Below, in pieces: positions 34,016 to 42,946 of a stretch of DNA of 47,176 bases. A program made the translations under genes and the position numbers. Position 1 is the first letter of the stretch. Every line of letters starts with the position of its first letter. The notes below the pieces were generated by a model, which ran no database searches, was not told the origin of the DNA, and saw only the letters and a list, made by a program, of their open reading frames with translations. Location: assembly GCF_013369485.1 (NCBI RefSeq), contig NZ_JABWEB010000032.1, positions 1 through 47,176 on the forward strand. Direction: 5' to 3'. The DNA is from Massilia sp. BJB1822 (lineage in GTDB: Bacteria; Pseudomonadota; Gammaproteobacteria; Burkholderiales; Burkholderiaceae_D).

Positions 34016-36123
34016 GTGCCGGACCGCGGGACGCTCAGCAGGCGCTGCCGGTTGAGCATCTGCGCGATCGATTCCTGCGGCGATGGATGGCCGAGGAAAA
34101 ATCCCTGCACCAGATCGCAGCCATACTGCTCCAGCAAGTGAAGCTGGGCATTGGTTTCCACGCCTTCCGCCACCACCACCATTTTCAAGCCATGCGCCAT
34201 GGCGATGATGGCGCGCGTGATGGCGGCATTCTCCGAATCCTGCGGGAGGCCGCTGATGAAGCTCTTGTCGATCTTGAGCGCGCGCACGTCGAAGCGCTTC
34301 AGATAGCTCATGGATGAATAGCCGGTGCCGAAATCGTCGATCGACAGATAGACGCCGATGCCGCGCAGCTGATCCAGCGTGGCCATGGTGGCGCGCGCAT
34401 CGTCCATCAGCGTGCCCTCGGTCAGTTCCAGCTCCAGCAGGCGCGGCTCCAGGCCCGTGTCGTGCAGGGCCGAAACCACGATCTGGCTCAGGTTCTCGTC
34501 CTTGAACTGCTTGGCCGAGAGGTTGACCGCCATGCGCACCGGCCGCTGGCAAGCCTGCTGCCAGGCGCGCGCCTGCTTGCAGGCGGTACGCAGCACCCAC
34601 TCCCCGATCGGCACGATCAGGCCCGTTTCCTCGGCCAGTGGAATGAACTCATTGGGCGGAATCACGCCATGCTCGGGATGGCGCCAGCGCACCAGCGCTT
34701 CCACGCCCACCAGCTGGGCGCTCGGCACATCGACCTGGGGCTGGTATAGCAGATACAACTCGTTGTTCTGCAAGGCCTTGCGCAGGCCGACCTCCAGCTT
34801 CACATGGCTCATGATCTGCATCGTTAGCGAAGAGCTGTACAGCTTCGCATTGTCCTTGCCGCAGTTCTTGGCGTGGTACATGGCGGTGTCGGCGTACTTG
34901 AGCAGGGAGCTGCTGTCCTCGCCGTCCTGCGGATACAGCGAGATGCCGATGCTGGCGGTGACGAAGATTTCGTGCCCGTCGAGCTGGAAGGGGCGGCGCA
35001 TGGCGTCCTTCACGCGCTGCGCCACATGCAGCGCATCCTCGACCTGCTGCAGATCGGGGATCAGGATGGTGAACTCGTCGCCGCCCAGGCGCGCCAGGCT
35101 GCCATGGCCGACCAGGGACACCGTGTCGCCGGGCCGGATGGTTTCGTGCAGGCGCTCGGAGACGGCCTGCAGCAGCAGGTCGCCCACATTGTGGCCCAGC
35201 GTATCGTTGATGCGCTTGAAGGAATCCAGGTCCATGAACAGCACGGCGAACTTGCGCCCCCCCGCGCGCGAACGCTGCAACTCATGCTCCAGCGACTCGA
35301 GGAAGGCCTGGCGGTTGGGGATGCCGGTCAGGCTGTCGCAGTAGGCGAGACGGCGGATCTGGTCCTCCGTGCGTTTGCGCTCGCTGATATCGCGCACCAG
35401 GCCCAGCACTTCGCCGGCGCCGGTATTGACCAGGCGCGCCTCGAAGTGGTGCAGCACGCCGCCGTTGAACAGCTCATAGTCCACGGAGCGGATGTCGTGG
35501 GTGTCGAGCACGCATTCCAGTTCGTGCATCAGATGCTGGGCGATGGGGGCGGGCAGCACCTCGCTGATATGGCGGCCCACGCAGCGCGTTTCCGACAAGG
35601 TGGCGCCGGGGCCATGGCCTTGTTCATAGTCCAGATAAAAGCCCTCGGGGCTGAGGCGGAAGAAGGTGTCGGGAATCGCCGCCAGCACGGCGCGGTTGTG
35701 GGCGTCGGCGATGCGCAGGCGGGCGATGGCATCGCTGGCGCGCAGCACATACAGCACGCGGTGGCCGAGGATGGGCCAGTTGATCGGCTTGGAGATGAAA
35801 TCCGTGGCGCCCACCTCGTAGGCCTGCGTCACCGCCTCCAGATCGTCGCCGCCCGTGACCATGATGATGGGAACCGTGGCGCCATGCTCCATCTTGCGGA
35901 TCTCGCGGCAAACGGCAAAGCCATCCAGGCCCGGCATGTCCACATCGAGCAGCACCAGGTCGGGGCACATCTGGCGGAAGCAGGACAGGGCCGCCGTGCC
36001 ATCCGCCGCCTCCACCGCGTTCAGGCTGACCTGCGCCAGCATTTCCAGCATCAGCAGGCGCATGACGGGATCGTCGTCAGCCACCAGCACGGTGCCGCGT
36101 TTGGGGGAATGTAGTGTGCCCAT
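34012..36123 (-). CDS. REC-PAS-GGDEF-EAL response regulator
   Basis: This cytoplasmic c-di-GMP enzyme of 703 residues is encoded one base after the hybrid kinase gene, so it is the likely output of that phosphorelay. The REC domain (about 10-130) has DDD and Asp60 in LVLLDVDMPG. A divergent PAS domain (about 140-265) leads into GGDEF (ARLGGDEFTIL). The EAL domain has GVEALVRWRHPEHG, DDFGTGYSS and VVAEGVET. About eight extra residues (SLVGHGSL) separate RPGD from the ARLGGDEF, so the canonical inhibitory-site spacing is altered. Catalytic motifs of both domains look intact. Confidence 0.93.
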   Translation of the reverse strand: MGTLHSPKRGTVLVADDDPVMRLLMLEMLAQVSLNAVEAADGTAALSCFRQMCPDLVLLDVDMPGLDGFAVCREIRKMEHGATVPIIMVTGGDDLEAVTQAYEVGATDFISKPINWPILGHRVLYVLRASDAIARLRIADAHNRAVLAAIPDTFFRLSPEGFYLDYEQGHGPGATLSETRCVGRHISEVLPAPIAQHLMHELECVLDTHDIRSVDYELFNGGVLHHFEARLVNTGAGEVLGLVRDISERKRTEDQIRRLAYCDSLTGIPNRQAFLESLEHELQRSRAGGRKFAVLFMDLDSFKRINDTLGHNVGDLLLQAVSERLHETIRPGDTVSLVGHGSLARLGGDEFTILIPDLQQVEDALHVAQRVKDAMRRPFQLDGHEIFVTASIGISLYPQDGEDSSSLLKYADTAMYHAKNCGKDNAKLYSSSLTMQIMSHVKLEVGLRKALQNNELYLLYQPQVDVPSAQLVGVEALVRWRHPEHGVIPPNEFIPLAEETGLIVPIGEWVLRTACKQARAWQQACQRPVRMAVNLSAKQFKDENLSQIVVSALHDTGLEPRLLELELTEGTLMDDARATMATLDQLRGIGVYLSIDDFGTGYSSMSYLKRFDVRALKIDKSFISGLPQDSENAAITRAIIAMAHGLKMVVVAEGVETNAQLHLLEQYGCDLVQGFFLGHPSPQESIAQMLNRQRLLSVPRSGT

Positions 36124-36124
36124 A

Positions 36125-38950
36125 TCAGGTTTCCTTCTCTAGGATGGCACTCAGGGAATGACGCACCGTCTGGAACTCGCGTTCCATATTGGTCAGCAGT
36201 TTGTCCGCGCCCTCGGTGGAATCGGCGCGGCCCAGCAATTCCATTTCCTTGCACAGCCGGGCCAGCGCATCGGCGCCGACATTGGCGCTGCTCGATTTCA
36301 GGCTGTGCGCGGCCTTGCGGATGCCGCCCGTATTCAGGCTGGCAATGGCCTCGCGCAGGGTTTGCAGATGGGCGGGGGTATCGTCCACATAGGCGTGAAT
36401 CACGCGCTGCAGCAGCGCCTCGCCATCGGCGCTGAGGGCGCGGATGGCCTCCAGCGCGTGGCGGTTCAGTGCCGCCGCTGCCGGCGCGGTGGCCGGCGGC
36501 GGCGCAGTTTGAGCCACTGCGGGCTTTTCGGGCGGCGGCGCCAGATCGCCGTGATGCATGCTGGCGGCGCGCGGCAGGGCGATCCAGCGCGACAGGGTAT
36601 CGGCCAGCGCCTGGCGGCTGAACGGCTTGCTCAGATAATCGTCCATGCCCGCCGCCAGGCAGTTTTCGCGATCGCCCTGCAAGGCATTGGCCGTGATGGC
36701 GATGACCGGCAGGTGATGGGCATGGCCGCTCTGCTTTTCGCGGCGGCGGATTTCCTTGGTGGCGGCCATGCCATCCATCACTGGCATCTGGCAGTCCATC
36801 AGCAGCAGGTCGAAATGCCCGGCGCCCACCGCAGTCAAGGCCTCTTCGCCATTGACTGCGCAAACGGTTTCCAGTCCCAGGCTATTCAGCATGGCCAGCG
36901 CCACCTCGACATTGACCGGATTGTCCTCGGCCAGCAGCACGCGCAGCGGACGCTTGATGCGCGGCAGCCGTGCCCCAGCCGGCGCCAGCGCCGCCATCGG
37001 CCGCGTGCCTTCGCCGCTGCGGGCAGGCGTCACCAGGCACTCATACAGATCGCAATCGCGCGCCGGCTTGATCAGCTGGAAGGCCACGCCGGCCTCGCGC
37101 CGCTGCACCGTGTCGGCCGCGCTGCGCTCGGTGCTGAGCAGCAGCAGGCGCACGCCGGACAGCGCGGCATCGGCCTTGATCTCGGCCGCCAGCGCCAGCC
37201 CGCTAATGCCCGGCAAATCCATATCCAGCAAGGCCGCATCGTAAGGCTGGCCGCTGCTGGCGCCGGCGTGCAGCAGGCGCAGCGCCTCCGCCGCCGTGGC
37301 GGCGCTATCGCAGTGCAAATGCCAGCGTCCCAGCAAGCGTTCCAGCACGGCGCGGCTGTCCGAATGCGGATCGGCGATCAGCGCGCGCAAACCTTTGCTC
37401 TTTTGGCTGAAGCCGGATTCGTCGCCATCGACGCGGCGCTTGTCGAACTGCACGGTGAACCAGAAGACCGAACCCTGGGCGAGCGCGTTGTCGACGCCGA
37501 TCTGTCCACCCATCAGCTCTACCAATTGGCGTGAAATCGCCAGACCCAGGCCGGTGCCGCCATGCTTGCGCGTGGTCGAGCCATCGGCCTGGGAGAAGGA
37601 ATCGAAGATGCGGCTGCGCGCCTCGCGCGCCACGCCCACGCCGGTATCGTGTACCTCGAAGCGCATGCGCACCGTTTGCGCATCCTCGCCGGTGACGTAG
37701 ACCTTGAGCTGGATGCGCCCCTTGTCGGTGAACTTGATGGCATTGCCCATCAGGTTCACGATCACCTGGCGCAGCCGGTTTGGATCGCCGCAGATGGCGA
37801 TCGGGATATCGTTGGCGATCTCGAAATGCAGGTCCAGCCCCTTGGCCTGCGCCTGCGGCGAAAACACATAATCGATATCGTCCAGCAGCTCGCGGAAGTT
37901 GAAATGGATGTACTCCACCGTCAGCTTGCCCGCCTCGATCTTGGAGAAGTCCAGGATATCGTTGATGATCACCAGCAGATGCTCGCCGGAGCGCTTGACC
38001 ATGCTGGTGTAATGGCGCTGCTCTTCGCTCAGGCGCGTGGCCATCAGCAGCTCGGTCATGCCCAGCACCCCGTTCATGGGCGTGCGGATTTCGTGGCTCA
38101 TGGTGGCCAGGAAGGCGCTCTTGGCCTGGCTCGCCGCCTCCGCCGCGTTCTTTGCTTTCTCCAGCTGCTCGGTGCGCACGCTGACCTGGCGCTCCAGCTG
38201 GTCGCGGTACTGGGCCAGGCGCGTATCGCGGTTCTCGATCTGCGCCAGCATATGGTTGAAGCTATCGATCAGCGTGCCCAACTCGTCGCTGCGGCTGTGC
38301 TGCACCTGAGCATAGGTCTGGCTGCTCGACACCTGTTGCGCCGCCGCCACCAGCTTGCCGATCGGCTCCGCAATACTGCCCTTGAAACGCGCCGCCAGCA
38401 TCTGAGCCAGCAGGAAGGAGAGGGCGGTTGCCGCCCCCGTGATGCCCAGGCTCTTGAGAATGCCCAGCCACATGCCGAGCTGCCCCGCCTCCACCATGAC
38501 AGCGCCGATCGCATGCGGCCCCACGCGCACTGGCCGATAGAGGCGGGTCAGCGGATGCCAAGGCGCGCCGGCCCGTTCGCTGAGCGGGCGCCTGGCCAGC
38601 GCCGCGATGCCTTGCGGCGACAAGGAAGGCGGCTGCGGAGAGGCCGCCGGAAAACGGGCGAACTCCCGTCCCTCGCGGTCGAACAAGGCCGCCCGCGTAA
38701 TCTCATCCTTCACCGCCAGCGCCGCCAGGTTCTGCTCCGCCTGCACGCGGTCGGCAAACAGCAAAGCCTGCACGCTGCTGGCCCCGACCACATCGGCCAG
38801 AGACGCCAGCTGCTTCTGCTCATCATCCGCGTGGCCAAGCACCGTCGTCAGCGCGAACGCCAGGAACACCAGCAGCAGCGCACTGCCGGTGGACAAGACC
38901 GAAATAATGGTCAGTTTTTGACTAAGGCCGGAACGTTCGAAGTTGAGCAT
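36125..38950 (-). CDS. BarA-like tripartite hybrid sensor kinase (HK-REC-REC-Hpt)
   Basis: This is a membrane hybrid kinase of 941 residues. It has a first membrane helix (about 12-38), a periplasmic region of about 120 residues and a second helix (about 162-186). HAMP and a coiled coil follow. HisKA carries His286 in SAFLATMSHEIRTPMNG. HATPase (about 390-520) has the N box and GGTGLGLAIS. REC1 keeps LLDMDLPG but has ADPHSD instead of the usual acidic pair. REC2 is canonical (LLAEDNPVN, LLMDCQMPVMDG). The C-terminal Hpt domain has AAHSLKSSSANVG. I chose the ATG at 38950 (MLNFERSG); an upstream start would add an unlikely extension. Confidence 0.93.
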   Translation of the reverse strand: MLNFERSGLSQKLTIISVLSTGSALLLVFLAFALTTVLGHADDEQKQLASLADVVGASSVQALLFADRVQAEQNLAALAVKDEITRAALFDREGREFARFPAASPQPPSLSPQGIAALARRPLSERAGAPWHPLTRLYRPVRVGPHAIGAVMVEAGQLGMWLGILKSLGITGAATALSFLLAQMLAARFKGSIAEPIGKLVAAAQQVSSSQTYAQVQHSRSDELGTLIDSFNHMLAQIENRDTRLAQYRDQLERQVSVRTEQLEKAKNAAEAASQAKSAFLATMSHEIRTPMNGVLGMTELLMATRLSEEQRHYTSMVKRSGEHLLVIINDILDFSKIEAGKLTVEYIHFNFRELLDDIDYVFSPQAQAKGLDLHFEIANDIPIAICGDPNRLRQVIVNLMGNAIKFTDKGRIQLKVYVTGEDAQTVRMRFEVHDTGVGVAREARSRIFDSFSQADGSTTRKHGGTGLGLAISRQLVELMGGQIGVDNALAQGSVFWFTVQFDKRRVDGDESGFSQKSKGLRALIADPHSDSRAVLERLLGRWHLHCDSAATAAEALRLLHAGASSGQPYDAALLDMDLPGISGLALAAEIKADAALSGVRLLLLSTERSAADTVQRREAGVAFQLIKPARDCDLYECLVTPARSGEGTRPMAALAPAGARLPRIKRPLRVLLAEDNPVNVEVALAMLNSLGLETVCAVNGEEALTAVGAGHFDLLLMDCQMPVMDGMAATKEIRRREKQSGHAHHLPVIAITANALQGDRENCLAAGMDDYLSKPFSRQALADTLSRWIALPRAASMHHGDLAPPPEKPAVAQTAPPPATAPAAAALNRHALEAIRALSADGEALLQRVIHAYVDDTPAHLQTLREAIASLNTGGIRKAAHSLKSSSANVGADALARLCKEMELLGRADSTEGADKLLTNMEREFQTVRHSLSAILEKET

Positions 38951-39051
38951 TGCCGCCGCCGATAAAGGATTCCAACAGGAAAAATATAGCCTCCCGTCCA
39001 TCCCCCACCTTGCGCCGACGCAACCCCACCCCATCCCCTTTGCGCCAAATC

Positions 39052-39107
39052 AAAAAATGTCCAACCCTGGTGCCTCGGCGGCCCCGCCTGACACCAGGGT
39101 GGACATT
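39052..39107 (-). terminator. Long hairpin terminator after cstA-ybdD
   Basis: On the minus strand a stem of about 15 bp with one bulge (arms about 39092-39106 and 39058-39072, internal 19-base region also GC-rich) is followed by TTTTTT (39057-39052). It ends the ybdD transcript. Its size and near-perfect arms are unusual for a simple terminator. Confidence 0.82.
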
Positions 39108-39125
39108 TGTTGAGGAAGATCAAAG

Positions 39126-39326
39126 TTAGCAGCAGCCGCCGCGCTTGCCGGCGCCGCCGTAGCGGGCTTCTTGCCGCTCGCGGAAGAATTCTTCGTAGCT
39201 CATCATCGGTTCGCCGGGGTGGGTGGCTTCGCGATGGGCGACGTAGCTGTCATATTCGGGCAGGCCGACCATCAGGCGCATGCTTTGCCCGAGGTAGCGG
39301 CCTGCTTTGACGATTTCGTCGAGCAT
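39126..39326 (-). CDS. ybdD: YbdD/YjiX family protein
   Basis: This short protein of 66 residues starts MLDEIVKAGRYLGQSMRLMVGLPEYDSYV and continues with HPGEPMMSYEEFFRERQEARYGG, nearly matching E. coli YbdD. It ends in a Gly/Lys/Cys-rich tail with a terminal Cys pair. The family is encoded next to CstA-type transporters, and its function is poorly known. It starts two bases after the cstA stop, indicating coupling. Confidence 0.93.
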   Translation of the reverse strand: MLDEIVKAGRYLGQSMRLMVGLPEYDSYVAHREATHPGEPMMSYEEFFRERQEARYGGAGKRGGCC

Positions 39327-39328
39327 TT

Positions 39329-41386
39329 TTAGGTAGCCGGCATCAGTTGCACCGGGCTTTCCTTGTGGCTGGGCTTGGCGTTGGCGCGGGCCGCGAGGGC
39401 GGTACGCACGCCGAAGATCAGCACGGACAGCACGACGATGATGAAGAAGCCGGCCAGCGAGGCGTCGAGGTAGTCGTTGAAGATCACCTGGCGCATCTGG
39501 TCGAGCGATTTGGCCGGGGCCAGTACTTCGCCCTTGTCCAGCGCGGCCTGGTATTTGGCGGCGTGGGCGAGGAAGCCAACCTTGGGATTGGCGGCAAAGA
39601 TTTTCTGCCAGCCGGCGGTCAGGGTGCACAGCAGCAGCCAGACGGTGGGCAGCAAGGTGACCCAGGCGAAGCGGGCGCGCTTCATCTTGAACAGCACGCA
39701 GGTGGCGAGGATCAGCGCGATACCGGCCAGCATCTGGTTGGCGATGCCGAACAGTGGCCACAGGGTGTTGATGCCGCCCAGCGGATCGACCACGCCCTGA
39801 TACAGGAAGTAGCCCCAGGCGGCCACGCACAGGCCGGTAGCGAGCAGGCTGGCGAACACGGAGTCGGTGCGCTTCAGCGATGGGGCGAAAGCGCCCAGCA
39901 GATCCTGCAGCATGAAGCGGCCGGCGCGCGTGCCCGCGTCGACGGCGGTCAGGATGAACAGCGCCTCGAACAGGATGGCGAAGTGGTACCAGAAGGCCAT
40001 CATGGCCTTGCCGCCGATGACGTTCGACAGGATATGCGCCATGCCCACGGCCAGCGTCGGTGCGCCGCCGGCGCGCGAGATGATGGTGTGTTCGCCCACG
40101 TCTTTTGCGGTCTGGGTCAGCATTTCCGGCGTGACGCGGAAGCCCCATTGCGAGATCGCTTGCGCGGCCGATTCGGCGGTGGTGCCGATCAGCGCGGCCG
40201 GGCTGTTCATGGCGAAGTAGACGCCGGGTTCGATGGTCGATGCGGCCACCAGGGCCATGATGGCGACGAAGGATTCCATCAGCATGGCGCCATAGCCGAT
40301 GAAGCGGGCATGGGTTTCGTTCTCGATCATCTTGGGCGTAGTGCCGGAAGAGATCAGGGCGTGGAAGCCAGAGACGGCGCCGCAGGCAATCGTGATGAAC
40401 AGGAAGGGGAAGAGGTTGCCCGACCATACCGGGCCGCTGCCATCGATGAATTTGGTCACGGCCGGCATTTGCAGATACGGCGCGGCGATCAGGATGCCCA
40501 GTGCCAGGCCGACGATGGTGCCGATCTTGAGGAAGGTGGACAGGTAGTCGCGCGGCGCCAGCAGCAGCCACACGGGCAGCACGGAGGCGATGAAGCCGTA
40601 GCCGATCAGCATCCAGGTCAGCTCAGTACCGGTGTAGGTGAACAGTGGCGCCAGGGCCGGATTCTCCTGCACATACTGGCCGCCGAAGATGGCCGCCATC
40701 AGCAGCACGAAGCCGATCAGCGATACTTCGCCGACGCGGCCCACGCGCACATAGCGCGAGTACACGCCCATGAACAGGGCGATGGGGATGGTGGCCATCA
40801 CAGTGAAGCTGCCCCAAGGCGAGCCGGCCAGCGCTTTGACCACGATCAGGGCCAGCACGGCCAGGATGATCACCATGATCATGAAGGTGCCGAGCAAGGC
40901 GATATTGCCGGGGATCGGTCCCAGTTCGGATTTGATCAGGTCCCCCAGCGAGCGGCCATCGCGGCGCATGGAGATGAACAGCACCATGAAGTCCTGCACC
41001 GCGCCGGCAAACACCACGCCGGCCAGAATCCACAGCATGCCGGGCAGATAGCCCATTTGCGCGGCCAGTACCGGGCCGACCAGCGGACCAGCGCCAGCGA
41101 TCGCGGCGAAGTGGTGGCCGAACAGCACGTTCTTATTGGTCGGCACGTGGTCCAGGCCATCGTTGAATTTGTAGGCGGGCGTCATGCGTTTCGGGTCCAG
41201 GCCCATCACGTCGCGCGCGATGAACAGGCTGTAGAAACGGTAGGCGATCAGGTACACGCAGACGGCCGCGATGACAATCCAGATGGCGCTGATTGGTTCG
41301 CCGCGCTGCAGCGCGACGACGCCCAGCGCACCCGCGCCAGCCAGCGACAGCGCTGCCCAGCCGAATTTGCTCAAAACAGGGTTCAT
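39329..41386 (-). CDS. cstA: CstA-family carbon starvation/pyruvate transporter
   Basis: This polytopic inner-membrane protein of 685 residues has many hydrophobic segments. E. coli CstA and BtsT (YjiY) take up pyruvate (and peptides for CstA) with protons. Family motifs visible are YKFNDGLDHVPTNKNVLFGHHFAAIAGAGPLVGP (34-residue stretch near residue 72, here split by a conserved HHF) and GVVFAGAVQDF. The ATG at 41386 is chosen for the strong GGAGGAAG upstream. ybdD follows. A divergent Cache-domain two-component system begins 198 bases upstream and is the likely regulator. Confidence 0.95.
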   Translation of the reverse strand: MNPVLSKFGWAALSLAGAGALGVVALQRGEPISAIWIVIAAVCVYLIAYRFYSLFIARDVMGLDPKRMTPAYKFNDGLDHVPTNKNVLFGHHFAAIAGAGPLVGPVLAAQMGYLPGMLWILAGVVFAGAVQDFMVLFISMRRDGRSLGDLIKSELGPIPGNIALLGTFMIMVIILAVLALIVVKALAGSPWGSFTVMATIPIALFMGVYSRYVRVGRVGEVSLIGFVLLMAAIFGGQYVQENPALAPLFTYTGTELTWMLIGYGFIASVLPVWLLLAPRDYLSTFLKIGTIVGLALGILIAAPYLQMPAVTKFIDGSGPVWSGNLFPFLFITIACGAVSGFHALISSGTTPKMIENETHARFIGYGAMLMESFVAIMALVAASTIEPGVYFAMNSPAALIGTTAESAAQAISQWGFRVTPEMLTQTAKDVGEHTIISRAGGAPTLAVGMAHILSNVIGGKAMMAFWYHFAILFEALFILTAVDAGTRAGRFMLQDLLGAFAPSLKRTDSVFASLLATGLCVAAWGYFLYQGVVDPLGGINTLWPLFGIANQMLAGIALILATCVLFKMKRARFAWVTLLPTVWLLLCTLTAGWQKIFAANPKVGFLAHAAKYQAALDKGEVLAPAKSLDQMRQVIFNDYLDASLAGFFIIVVLSVLIFGVRTALAARANAKPSHKESPVQLMPAT

Positions 41387-41511
41387 TACTTCCTCCAATG
41401 GGTAGCGGGATGGCGGGCGAGGGATTTATTCTTATGGTCTGCGCTCTGCCTATATAAAGTATTCAGGAAGCGAATATCTCGGGCAAGCGCAGGATTACGC
41501 AGGTTCGCTAG

Positions 41512-41521
41512 GTAGTACTAC
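41512..41521. promoter_or_regulatory. Palindromic candidate operator between cstA and the sensor kinase
   Basis: GTAGTACTAC is a perfect 10-bp palindrome within a cluster of related sequences: TACGCAGG (41496-41503) and TACGTAGG (41519-41526), 23 bases apart. It lies in the divergent intergenic region and could bind the NarL-type regulator encoded at 42947. A TACAAT -10-like hexamer (41547-41552) lies before the kinase gene. Confidence 0.45.
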
Positions 41522-41584
41522 GTAGGAGGTCTACCCCGGTCCGGCGTACAATGCCCTCCACTTACTGGTCGCTACGAGCTTGCA

Positions 41585-42943
41585 ATGAAGTTGAAGCAGA
41601 AAGTCATTTTCCTGGCCATCACGCCGCTGTTTCTGGCGCTGTGCGCCATTGCGCTGGCCGTGCAGTACCAGGCCAACACGCTGGCGCGCCAGCAGAAGGA
41701 AACCATTGAGCAAGCCTACCTCGCCAGCAAGGAGGCGGAACTCAAGCACTACGTGACCCTGGCCACGCATTCCGTGTCCCATCTATACCGCTCCGGCCGG
41801 CGCGATCCTGCCACGCTGGACGAGGCCAAGCGCATCCTGTCGTCCCTGAGCTTCGGCGACGATGGCTACTTCTTCGTCTACGACTTGCAGGGAAATAGCC
41901 TGATGCACCCGCGCCAGCCCGAGCTGGTCGGCCAGAACCTGTTCGAGCTGCGCGACGAGCAAGGCCGTCCCACCATCCAGCGCCTGCTGGCGCGCGCCCG
42001 CGCCGGCGGCGGGCTGGAACGCTATTCCTGGGTCAAGCCTTCGACCCACAAGGCGGCGCCCAAACTCGGTTACGTGATCCAGCTGGAGCAATGGGGCTGG
42101 ATGATGGGCACCGGCATCTATCTCGATGACGTCGATCAGGCGCTGGAAAAAGTCGATGCCCAGCAGCGCGGCAATATCCGCAACACCATGCTGTGGATTG
42201 CGGGCATTGCGGCCCTGAGCGCGCTGGCCGTGGGCTTTTCCGGCCTGGCCTTGAATCTGAGCGAGTCGCGCGTGGCCGACGCCAAGCTCAAAGCCCTGGC
42301 CCAGCGCGTGGTCGAATCGCAGGAAGAGGAGAGGGCGCGCCTGTCGCGCGATCTGCATGACGGCATCAGCCAGTGGCTGGTGTCGATCAAATTGCAGATC
42401 GAGGCCGGCATCATCCGCCTGACCGGCAATCCTGAACAGCAGAAGGCGGCGCAAGCCGTGTTCGAACACACCGCCGAGCAATTGAATAATGTGCTGGGCG
42501 AAGTGCGCCGCATCTCGCATAATCTGCGTCCCGCGATTCTGGACGATCTGGGCCTGGCCGCGGCCCTGGCCCACCTGGCCGAAGAGTTCGAGCACGATAG
42601 CGGCACGCCGATCGATTTCAACGCCGAGGGCTGCACCGAAGGCCTGGCCGATGTGGCCAACACGGTGCTGTTCCGCATCGCCCAGGAAGCGCTGACCAAT
42701 ATCGAGCGCCACGCGGGCGCCAGCCGCATCGAGATCCGCCTGACCGGCACGCCGGAGCGCGTCAGCCTGCGCATCACCGACAACGGCAGCGGCTTCGACG
42801 CCGACGGCATCGCCGTCCACCCCAAGCGGGGCATAGGATTGCGCAATATGATGGAACGCATGGACGCGATCGGCGGCAGGTTCGAGATCGCATCCTCGCC
42901 GGCCGGCACCACGGTGCTGGCCCAGGTAGACAACCGGAGTTAG
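41585..42943 (+). CDS. Cache-domain sensor histidine kinase (NarX-type transmitter)
   Basis: This membrane kinase has 452 residues. An N-terminal helix (about 9-27) precedes a periplasmic single-Cache domain (about 30-195) with GDDGYFFVYDLQGNSLMHP and GWMMGTGIYLDD. The second helix is about 201-223. HisKA_3 has His258 in ARLSRDLHDGISQWLVSIK. The ATPase domain shows FRIAQEALTNIERHA, DNGSGFD and RGIGLRNMMERM. sCache domains of this type often bind small carboxylates, so a pyruvate- or acid-sensing role with the divergent transporter is plausible but inferred. Confidence 0.93.
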   Translation: MKLKQKVIFLAITPLFLALCAIALAVQYQANTLARQQKETIEQAYLASKEAELKHYVTLATHSVSHLYRSGRRDPATLDEAKRILSSLSFGDDGYFFVYDLQGNSLMHPRQPELVGQNLFELRDEQGRPTIQRLLARARAGGGLERYSWVKPSTHKAAPKLGYVIQLEQWGWMMGTGIYLDDVDQALEKVDAQQRGNIRNTMLWIAGIAALSALAVGFSGLALNLSESRVADAKLKALAQRVVESQEEERARLSRDLHDGISQWLVSIKLQIEAGIIRLTGNPEQQKAAQAVFEHTAEQLNNVLGEVRRISHNLRPAILDDLGLAAALAHLAEEFEHDSGTPIDFNAEGCTEGLADVANTVLFRIAQEALTNIERHAGASRIEIRLTGTPERVSLRITDNGSGFDADGIAVHPKRGIGLRNMMERMDAIGGRFEIASSPAGTTVLAQVDNRS

Positions 42944-42946
42944 CTT

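Noticed and set aside
39347..41515. 722-codon plus-strand open frame
   Set aside because: It is antisense to cstA, which has clear family motifs; the composition is typical of a shadow frame.
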